From Chrysochromulina parva (taxonomy: Eukaryota; Haptophyta; Prymnesiales; Chrysochromulinaceae): a stretch of 13,718 bases of DNA. Below, one piece after another: positions 7,493 through 13,718 of the stretch (its first letter is position 1; each line of letters opens with the position of its first letter). Made by a program: the position numbers and the translations under genes. The notes below the pieces were generated by a model. It worked only from the letters and a program-made list of their open reading frames with translations. It was not told where the DNA came from and did not search any database. Location: the NCBI GenBank assembly GCA_002887195.1, contig PJAB01001552.1:1-13718 (forward strand), in the 5' to 3' direction.

Positions 7493-8268
7493 GTGTACGC
7501 GACCCTTCACGATGAGGCCTCCTGCACAGACACGAGTCCACTCGCCTTCAGCCAATTCTCGTTCAGGCTAGCTCACTGCCACTCGCACTCTATGCATCAA
7601 GTGGCCTCGGGCCTCAACAACGTACCATGATAGCTCATGATCGGATAACGATGGCCTGCGGTTAGGCTCTGCAGCGTGGACGTAAACACCGCGTGCTCCG
7701 TGCAGAGTGGAGTGTTGTGTACAGCTGTACCGGCGCGACGGCGGACGGGGCTCGAGGGCGCGCGGCGAAGGCGCCGAACGCAGGGTCGAGGGACGAGTCC
7801 CTCGGAGGGAGCAGCGGAGTAGGGTGCGTGCTGGTCCTGCTCCTGGTGCGGGTCGTGCGTCGTCGGCTGGGCTCCTGGGCGAGTCGACGCGCACGCGTGC
7901 TCTGCTGCGCCGGCCGCCGGTGCGCGGTGGAGGGCTTAAGTGGAGGGCGGACCGACCGCGGGCGTGTACGGTGAAACGACAAAACTAATCTGAACGAATT
8001 ACAACTATTACACGACATAATGCAATGACAATTCGCTCAAGAGGCACACGCCGGTCACGCGATGTACGACGGGAGTCCGACGCGCGCACTCATCGCCGCG
8101 CTCCGTCGGCCGCCCGCCGCTCGTGTCCGGCAGAAATCGCGCGCCGATTGACGTCACAGCTCACACAGTCCACCGCACACATGCATGTCACGTGGCCTTC
8201 CGAATCTTACGCGCGGCCGTGACTCGATGCGCCTCTCCGTGCCCACCTTTCCGGTAGTAGCCCTCTGC
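7493..8268. other. Convergent intergenic region, no credible gene
   Basis: This is the tail-to-tail gap between CorA and SPEF2. The longest minus-strand ATG frame (118 codons from 8018) is an Arg/Ser/Thr/Pro-rich string without recognisable domains, typical of chance frames in GC-rich DNA. Visible structure is limited to a 12-bp palindrome GTACAGCTGTAC (7719-7730), a 7-bp inverted repeat CGAGGGA/TCCCTCG with a 4-nt loop (7787-7804), and the palindrome ACATGCATGT around 8179-8188. I found no tRNA, 5S or U-snRNA signature. Confidence 0.55.
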
Positions 8269-11200
8269 TCAGAGCAGCAGCGAGCGGCCCGCGGCGCCTG
8301 TGATCTCGCCCACCTTGGCGTACACGTCCTTGGGCTTGTACGCGACGCATCCGCGGAGCATCGCAGCGCCCGACGGGTGGGAGACGACGGCGGCGTAGGG
8401 CGCCTTGTCGGTCTTGGAGAGCTTGAGGTCCGTAAAGAGGCGCGCGAGCGTGGCGCGCGAGTACGGGTCGAGGTGCTCGGGGGGCTCGAGGCTCGAGGCG
8501 GCGGGTGTGCGGTGCAGGAGCTCGTACATGCCGGCAACGTCGAGCATCCGTTGCGTGTGGAATCCGAGGCAAGCAAACGCCTTGGCCGGCGTGTCGCACG
8601 CGTAGAGCAGCAGCTGCTGCACGTCGACGGTGTCGTCCACGCTGAGCGCCTCGAAGAGCACTGCCTTGGTAGCGCCGATGACGTCGTACGCGCCCGGCGG
8701 CACCGGCGGGCGCCCCTCTTGTATCCAGAGCGGCAGCTCATCGTATTGGGCTTTGCTCAGCTTGAGCCCGATGCGCGCGGGCATCGTCGCGTCCAGGTGC
8801 TTGCCGGCGAGCGCCGCAGCCGCGTTGAGCATCTTGACGATGGCGCCCTCCGAGGGCGGCGGCAGCGCCGCGAGCGCAAAGAGCACGTCGGCCCAAGCGA
8901 CCTGCGGCGAGCCCGGCGGGCAGAAGAGCGCGACGAGCTGCTCGTACTGGCTCGGCCCGAGGGGCCACCACTGCTCTGGCAGGGGCGGCGAGCTCGCGTC
9001 GAAGCCGGCGGCGCCGAGCCGGCTGAGCACGTCCTTGAGCGCGCTGCCGGTGAGGAAGGCGCCGTCGGCCGAGGCCTTGAGGCTCTTGGCGAGCCGTTGC
9101 AGCTGAACCACCGTGAACTGATCGGCGAGGGGGTCCTGCCGGGGCGGTGGCACGGGCGGAGGCGGCTCGGGCGGCAGCATCAAGAGGGATTCGTCAATGA
9201 TGAGCTGGTCGCCCTGCAGCTGCAGTGAAAGGGGGAGCGTCGCCTCCGCTTCGATGGCGCTGCGCATCAGGCTCACGAGTGAATTGCCCGCCACCGACTC
9301 GGCCTTTTGGCGCTGCCCGAGCCAGCCGTCGAGCTGCTTGAAGGTGCCCGCCACCTGCTCGCGCAGCCCTTCGACGGCGCCGCAGCCGTAGCGCAGGATG
9401 GCGACGAGCCGACGGCGCAGCTTGGCGCGCTCGCCAAGGAGGACCGAGTGCAACAGGGCCACGTACTCCGCAAACCGGAGGGCCTGGGCGTCGACACCGG
9501 GACCGGGCGCGGGCGGCGCGGGCGGCGCGGCACCTTCAATCGGTTCGCAGTGCGACGCAACGAGTGCGCTCACTGCTTGCGCGAGCGTCGCCTGCGGCGA
9601 GACGGCCGCCGCCGGCGCCGCGCCCTTGGCGTCCTTGCCGCCCTTTGCGGGAGGCGCGCCCTTGCCGCCCTTGGCATCCGGAGGCGGGGGGGGCGGCGCG
9701 CCGTCGCCGGGAGGTGGCACGTTCATCTCGACCGCCTCGGCGACGGCCACCTCGGCGAGCGGCGGCGGCGCGAAGGGCAGCGTCCGCTCGGCCTTGAGCG
9801 AGAGGTACGCATGCACGAGGCCGCACGTGCTGCTGTAACGGTCGGCCTCGGCCTGCACGAGCGCGAGCAACGCCTGCGTGAGCTGCAAGGCATGCGAAGG
9901 CAGCCAGCCGTCGGAGGCCATCGAGGCGAGCATCGCCTCGCAGTCCGCGCGCCGCCGGTCCGAGTGCGCGTACAGCGCCTCCTGCAGGTCAGACGCGATC
10001 ATGTGCAGCTCGGCCTTGCCGTGATCCACGAGGCGCAGCTCGATGGGCATGGCGTTGAACTTCTGCTGAGCGTTCAGCGCCTCCGCTTCGCGCTGGTCGG
10101 GCCCTGTGAGCAGTTCGACGAACTCGTTGCGGCAGGAGCACACGCGCTGCAGCGCGTGCCACTGCAGCTTGCGCATCGTGCCGAAGGTGCTCGACATGGC
10201 GCTCACGTACGCCTTCTCGAGGGCCTGCCACTGCGCGAAGAGCACCTCGTGCGACTCGGGCGCGAGGGCGGCTGGGGCGGCCGCGACAGCGCCCAGGGCG
10301 TCCTCGGGTGGAGGCAGCCCTGCGGCCGCCGCCTCGGCAAGCTTGGCCGCCTTGGCCGCCTCCTCCGCCACCTTGGCCTCCGCCTCGGCCGCCTCGGCCG
10401 CCGCGGCCGCCGCGCCCTCCTGCAGGAAGGCCTCGCGCGCAGCGAGGCGCTCGCGCTTGAGCTGCAGCTTCTCGGCGATCGCCACGCCGATGCGCTCCGA
10501 CACCTCCTCAATCGACGCCTCCCCTCCGACCGAAGCGAGCAGGTTGAGCCCGTAGCCAGGCGCAGGCGCGGGCGTCACGCCCTCGCTCGGCCCATACCAC
10601 TCCGCGAGCGCGGCCTCGGCATCCTTGTAGGCCACCAGAGCCATTGGCAGCGTCGCCTCGGCGTCGGCCGCGCCCTCGACGTGCACGAGCCGGCCGTTGA
10701 TGCCGTCAAACGTGGGGCCGAGCTCGTCCTCCGTCTCCTGGGGAGGCTCGAACTCGAGGTGGTAGATGGTCCCCGTCTTGGGGTCGAGCCGTCGGCCGAG
10801 CGCGCGCCGTCGCGCCGTCTCCTCCGGCAGGTCGATACGCAGCACGCAGTCAAGCCCGGGCACACGCGGCGGCTTGGAAGGATCGTCCGCGGGAGGGGGC
10901 GGTGCGACCTTAGAGCCCTTCTTAGGCGGCTCCTTGGGGGGCGGCTCGAAGCCCGTCAGCGCCTTTTCGAGCAGCAGCGCCTGTGCCACCGTCTTGGGAA
11001 AGTCGTCGAGCACGAACCCTGCGTAGCTCACGTGATCGATTGCCTCGATGGCGCCGACGATGAGGCCCACTAGCACGTCGTCGGGCACGGGCCCCGGCAG
11101 CGCCGCGGCCGCGCGCCGCGCGAGCTCGAGGGGCACGTGGGCGGGCGGCTCAACGGCCGCCGCCGCCGCCGCCGCCGCCGCCTCCGCCGCCTCGCCCTCC

Positions 11201-13227
11201 AAGCCCGCCGCCGCCGCCGCCTTGGTGGCCGCGAGCTGCTCATCGTAGCGCTTGCATGCGGCCACCGACGCGGCGACCACCTCGGCGGGCAGGATGGCGA
11301 AGAGCCGGTGAGAGGTGACGAGCTTCTGCGCCTGCAGCGACGTGCCGCTGTACGGCCGGCCGAGCAGGGCCACCTTGACCATCTGGTCCGGCAGCGACGC
11401 GTGCTCGCTCACGGGCGGCGGCGGCATGCAGGCCTCGATGCACTCGAGAACCATGCGCCCCGTCTGCGCGCAGCCCGACTCGGCGGGCGCCGGGTGGAGC
11501 GTCGCATCCGACGAGAGCACCTCGGCCACCGCCACGTCCGCCGGCACCCTCACCAGCGACAGCGCGGGCACTGACCAATCGGCCGCGCCGATGAGATATG
11601 TGTCGAGCTCAGCCGCGTGGAGCATCGCCTCAGTCTCCGCGAGGGCTGTCGCGGGCGCCTCTGGCAGCTCCTCGACGTGCGGCGTGTCGACGTCGATCGG
11701 CCCGTCGAGCGGCACGCCCGCCTTGAACAGCGCGGTCCAGTCGCGCATCACCTTGGGCGGCATCAGCGGCGCGGCCGTCGCGCGGAAGTCGACGACCCGC
11801 CCAGCGAGCGCCACGAGCTGCTCGGCGATGCGTCGACACGTGGCCTCGTGCTTCTGGCGCGTGACCGCCTGGCGCGCGGACTCGTTCTCGGCCGCCGCCT
11901 CGCGCTCGCGCGCGAGCCGCTCCATGTACTCCTGCCGCGCGTGCTCGCCCAGCGCGCGGTCGTGCGCGCGCCGCGCGAGCTCCGACTGACGCGCCGCCTC
12001 GGCAAGCTGCTGGTCCCGAAGCTCGCGATTGTGGCGCATGGCGTCCTTCTCCTTGCGAGCAATCCAGAGCTGCTCGCCGATCTGGCGCTCCTCCTGGCTC
12101 TGGCGCGCCAGCTTCGAGAGCACCAGCTCTTCACAACGCTTCTCTTCGAGCTGCGCCTGCGCCGCGTCCTGCTCGAGCATCACCTTGCGCCGACGCATCT
12201 CACGCTCCTTGCGACCAGCCTCCTCCTCTAGCCGCTTGACGCGCAGCCGGCCGAGGTACTGCTTGGCCTCGGCGTCCATCGACGCGGCCGAGGGGAGCAT
12301 TGCCTCGAGCTTCATCAGGTGCTCCGCCGCGCCCACCTCGACGCGCATCGTGTCGGCGGCCGCGTCGTCCGCGGACGGGCCGTCGCTTTGCAGCCGGCGC
12401 AGAGTCGACTCGAACTCGTGCACACCCTGCTGCATGTCGAGGGTGTGGAACTCGTGGGTCTTGGCGAGCGTGGCCGCGTGCTTCGTGCGCACCGTCAGCT
12501 CGAAGCGCAGCTTCGCTTTCTCGTCCTCCTTGCGTCGGGTCAGGTTGATTTGGTGCTTGGCGTAGCCGTCGGCCTGCCACTCGGACATCAGCCGCTGCCC
12601 CTCGTGGAGCTTGGCGAGCTCGAGCTGGCGCCGCTGCGCGACCATGGCCGTGTACTGCTTGGCGCGCAGCTCGTCCAGCTCCTCGTCGCGCCGCTGCTGC
12701 TCGATCATGTGCTCCGTGAACTTGGAGAGGGAGAGCGCCTGCGCCAGCTGCTTCGGGTCCTGCACCTGCTGCTTGACGAGGCCCTCAAAATGATCCGCCT
12801 GCATACGCTCGTGCGTGGTGAGCATCGGGCGCGTGGCCTTGAGCGTCGATCCGAGTAGCACGGCCTCCTTTTTGCCGCGGCGCACCACCGGCTTGCCGCC
12901 GCCGCCGGTCTTGGCATTCTCCAGGCCGAGCTTGAGCTGGTACATCATGTTGATGCCCACGCCCTTGGTCTCGGTCATCAGGTCGTTGGCGAGCTTGGAA
13001 TTGAATTTGACGCCGAGGTCGAGCAGCGGCTGCTGGATCGCAGTCAGGTTGGCCACCTTGACGCTCGGCGCCTCGCTGTCCTGCAGCTGCGTGCCCTGCG
13101 GCAGCAGCCCGTGCTCGTCGAGCAGCACGCCGAGCAGGTAGCCGTTGCACAGATCGCCCTCAAAATGGTCGATCTGGCGGCACGATGACGGCAGCGTCTC
13201 ATTGGCCCAGGCCTTGAGCAGCTCCAT
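8269..13227 (-). CDS. SPEF2/KPL2/CPC1-like axonemal central-pair protein with CH-like and adenylate-kinase-like domains
   Basis: This 1652-residue protein lies in one uninterrupted exon. The ATG at 13227-13225 is fixed by an in-frame TGA nine bases upstream (13236-13234). Residues 1-105 form a CH-like domain (W8, DHFEGDLCNGYLLGVLL at 20-36), as at the N-terminus of SPEF2. Residues about 135-475 are charged coiled coil. Residues about 617-880 form an adenylate-kinase-like domain: degenerate P-loop GRPYSGTS (623-630), DDFPK (741-745, normally DGFPR) and LID motif GRRLDPKTG...YH..F.PP (811-829), with an Ala-rich insert (670-691). Residues 930-970 are an Ala/Glu helix and about 1175-1210 is Pro/Gly/Lys-rich. 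The C-terminal 400 residues are helical. SPEF2, and CPC1 of Chlamydomonas, belong to the C1b central-pair projection and are needed for normal flagellar beating; length is close to human SPEF2 (about 1820). Unusual points are the missing P-loop lysine and the absence of introns. Confidence 0.9.
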   Translation of the reverse strand: MELLKAWANETLPSSCRQIDHFEGDLCNGYLLGVLLDEHGLLPQGTQLQDSEAPSVKVANLTAIQQPLLDLGVKFNSKLANDLMTETKGVGINMMYQLKLGLENAKTGGGGKPVVRRGKKEAVLLGSTLKATRPMLTTHERMQADHFEGLVKQQVQDPKQLAQALSLSKFTEHMIEQQRRDEELDELRAKQYTAMVAQRRQLELAKLHEGQRLMSEWQADGYAKHQINLTRRKEDEKAKLRFELTVRTKHAATLAKTHEFHTLDMQQGVHEFESTLRRLQSDGPSADDAAADTMRVEVGAAEHLMKLEAMLPSAASMDAEAKQYLGRLRVKRLEEEAGRKEREMRRRKVMLEQDAAQAQLEEKRCEELVLSKLARQSQEERQIGEQLWIARKEKDAMRHNRELRDQQLAEAARQSELARRAHDRALGEHARQEYMERLAREREAAAENESARQAVTRQKHEATCRRIAEQLVALAGRVVDFRATAAPLMPPKVMRDWTALFKAGVPLDGPIDVDTPHVEELPEAPATALAETEAMLHAAELDTYLIGAADWSVPALSLVRVPADVAVAEVLSSDATLHPAPAESGCAQTGRMVLECIEACMPPPPVSEHASLPDQMVKVALLGRPYSGTSLQAQKLVTSHRLFAILPAEVVAASVAACKRYDEQLAATKAAAAAGLEGEAAEAAAAAAAAAVEPPAHVPLELARRAAAALPGPVPDDVLVGLIVGAIEAIDHVSYAGFVLDDFPKTVAQALLLEKALTGFEPPPKEPPKKGSKVAPPPPADDPSKPPRVPGLDCVLRIDLPEETARRRALGRRLDPKTGTIYHLEFEPPQETEDELGPTFDGINGRLVHVEGAADAEATLPMALVAYKDAEAALAEWYGPSEGVTPAPAPGYGLNLLASVGGEASIEEVSERIGVAIAEKLQLKRERLAAREAFLQEGAAAAAAEAAEAEAKVAEEAAKAAKLAEAAAAGLPPPEDALGAVAAAPAALAPESHEVLFAQWQALEKAYVSAMSSTFGTMRKLQWHALQRVCSCRNEFVELLTGPDQREAEALNAQQKFNAMPIELRLVDHGKAELHMIASDLQEALYAHSDRRRADCEAMLASMASDGWLPSHALQLTQALLALVQAEADRYSSTCGLVHAYLSLKAERTLPFAPPPLAEVAVAEAVEMNVPPPGDGAPPPPPPDAKGGKGAPPAKGGKDAKGAAPAAAVSPQATLAQAVSALVASHCEPIEGAAPPAPPAPGPGVDAQALRFAEYVALLHSVLLGERAKLRRRLVAILRYGCGAVEGLREQVAGTFKQLDGWLGQRQKAESVAGNSLVSLMRSAIEAEATLPLSLQLQGDQLIIDESLLMLPPEPPPPVPPPRQDPLADQFTVVQLQRLAKSLKASADGAFLTGSALKDVLSRLGAAGFDASSPPLPEQWWPLGPSQYEQLVALFCPPGSPQVAWADVLFALAALPPPSEGAIVKMLNAAAALAGKHLDATMPARIGLKLSKAQYDELPLWIQEGRPPVPPGAYDVIGATKAVLFEALSVDDTVDVQQLLLYACDTPAKAFACLGFHTQRMLDVAGMYELLHRTPAASSLEPPEHLDPYSRATLARLFTDLKLSKTDKAPYAAVVSHPSGAAMLRGCVAYKPKDVYAKVGEITGAAGRSLLL

Positions 13228-13560
13228 TTGGGATCAGACCGAGTGGTCACGACGGTGTTCAAGCAAAGCAGGAGTCTGCTTTGCTTTGCAACCGACTTCG
13301 CTGCACCGCACAATTCACAGCCAATGTTTATAGTTCGTCACCCAGCTCCGTCGCGGACCCCAAGACCAACACGGTCCCAAAACGGCGCAATACATCAGTT
13401 TCGTCGCGGTCACCCGAGCGCTCCGCACACCATCGTCTCAAGGACGGCTCCACACCCCTCGGTCAACACAAGTACATGTATTGAGTACTCGCTCGCTCGG
13501 GCTACTCAATTCCGAATTCGCTAAAGGCTAAACAGTGAGGTCCGATCTGACTCCCAGCAC
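13228..13560 (-). promoter_or_regulatory. Upstream region of the SPEF2 gene
   Basis: Upstream of the SPEF2 ATG, the minus strand carries CTATAAA (TATAAA at 13332-13327), about 100 bases before the start. This is a plausible core-promoter element, with the plus-strand sequence CCAAT at 13321-13325 next to it. Between it and the ATG is a perfect 11-bp inverted repeat (13261-13286), which would fall in the 5' UTR if transcription starts about 30 bases below the TATA element. I found no convincing RFX X-box, the regulatory site of ciliary genes in animals. The promoter assignment is inference. Confidence 0.4.
13261..13286 (-). repeat. Perfect 11-bp inverted repeat before the SPEF2 start
   Basis: AAGCAAAGCAG (13261-13271) and CTGCTTTGCTT (13276-13286) are exact reverse complements around a 4-nt loop. 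The near edge is 34 bases upstream of the SPEF2 ATG, so the hairpin probably lies in the 5' UTR or at the transcription start. It could be a dimeric protein-binding site or an mRNA stem-loop. Confidence 0.8.
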
Positions 13561-13639
13561 AGGAGGGTGAGTCCCTTCTCCCCGGTGCTTGCTGCCCTAA
13601 ACTACCGGGCTGGATTGTGATACATGTAATCCATCAGGT

Positions 13640-13704
13640 GGGGGGGGAGGTGGGAGGGGGGGTTAGGGGGGGTTTCCTATCCTTTTTGGGGGGGGTTTCC
13701 TATC
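13640..13704. repeat. G-tract block with a duplicated G-run/TTTCCTATC unit
   Basis: The plus strand has G runs at 13640-13647, 13652-13654, 13656-13662, 13666-13672 and 13688-13695, enough to form G-quadruplexes. A unit of seven or eight G followed by TTTCCTATC occurs at 13666-13681 and 13688-13704. It is followed at the window edge by the 12-bp palindrome GGATACGTATCC (13705-13716). The block lies about 410 bases upstream of SPEF2. It may be the edge of a longer tandem array that continues beyond the window. Confidence 0.75.
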
Positions 13705-13718
13705 GGATACGTATCCTG

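Noticed and set aside
7662..8018. Small minus-strand gene of 118 codons
   Set aside because: It starts with ATG but is Arg/Ser/Pro/Thr-rich, has no motif, and overlaps similarly long chance frames on the other strand.
9307..11073. Long plus-strand open frame (588 codons) antisense to SPEF2
   Set aside because: It lies entirely opposite a strongly supported coding frame. The product is an Arg/Gly/His/Leu-rich string without domains, as expected when GC-rich codons are read on the other strand. The same applies to the other long antisense frames across 8185-13150 and 3300-5700.
13228..13400. RFX X-box controlling SPEF2
   Set aside because: I looked for GTNRCC-spacer-RGYAAC type sites on both strands. 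The fragments such as GTCACC and GCAACC do not combine into an acceptable inverted pair.
13560..13633. tRNA gene
   Set aside because: Short hairpins are present, but there is no GGTTCRA T-loop box, no A-box and no cloverleaf with correct spacing.
1..13718. Mobile element, viral insertion or clustered novel system
   Set aside because: No transposase, reverse transcriptase, integrase, capsid or terminal repeats were seen. The genes belong to unrelated, widespread eukaryotic families.

Overview
This window looks like nuclear DNA of a GC-rich, gene-dense flagellated eukaryote, most likely a unicellular alga or a relative. The evidence is threefold. First, the protein families are eukaryotic: an RWA/CASD1-type polysaccharide O-acetyltransferase, a MYND zinc-finger protein with armadillo-like repeats, a CorA-type magnesium channel with a real intron, and the axonemal central-pair protein SPEF2/CPC1. 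Second, there is a GT-AG intron with a TACTAAA-like branch site. Third, there are long Ala/Pro/Gly tracts and trinucleotide runs inside otherwise intact exons. A haptophyte or similar GC-rich microalga would fit, but the exact lineage cannot be read from the sequence alone. SPEF2/CPC1 implies motile flagella.

Layout. Five genes alternate strictly in strand (-,+,-,+,-). At the left edge is the 5' end of a minus-strand gene (1-111). It is divergent from an RWA-like acetyltransferase (530-2236, +) across a repeat-rich intergenic stretch. That gene converges on a minus-strand MYND/armadillo protein (2790-5600) across about 550 bases without a credible gene. The MYND gene diverges from a two-exon CorA gene (5873-7492, +, intron 7300-7410) across 272 bases. 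CorA converges on a single-exon 1652-residue SPEF2/CPC1 gene (8269-13227, -) across about 780 bases of non-coding DNA. Upstream of SPEF2, to the right edge, lie a TATA-like element, a perfect 11-bp inverted repeat and a G-tract repeat block.

The genes do not form a pathway. They are ordinary housekeeping and cell-biology genes: surface or wall polysaccharide acetylation in Golgi/ER membranes, a probable protein-interaction scaffold, Mg2+ (divalent cation) transport, and flagellar central-pair assembly. I see no CRISPR array, transposase, integrase, phage gene or prokaryotic operon, and no convincing undescribed multi-gene system. The points most worth a second look are the CorA intron that separates the second transmembrane helix, the lost P-loop lysine in the SPEF2 adenylate-kinase-like domain, the compound in-frame minisatellite in the MYND gene, the stem-loops at or just after two stop codons, and the palindromic elements in the upstream regions.
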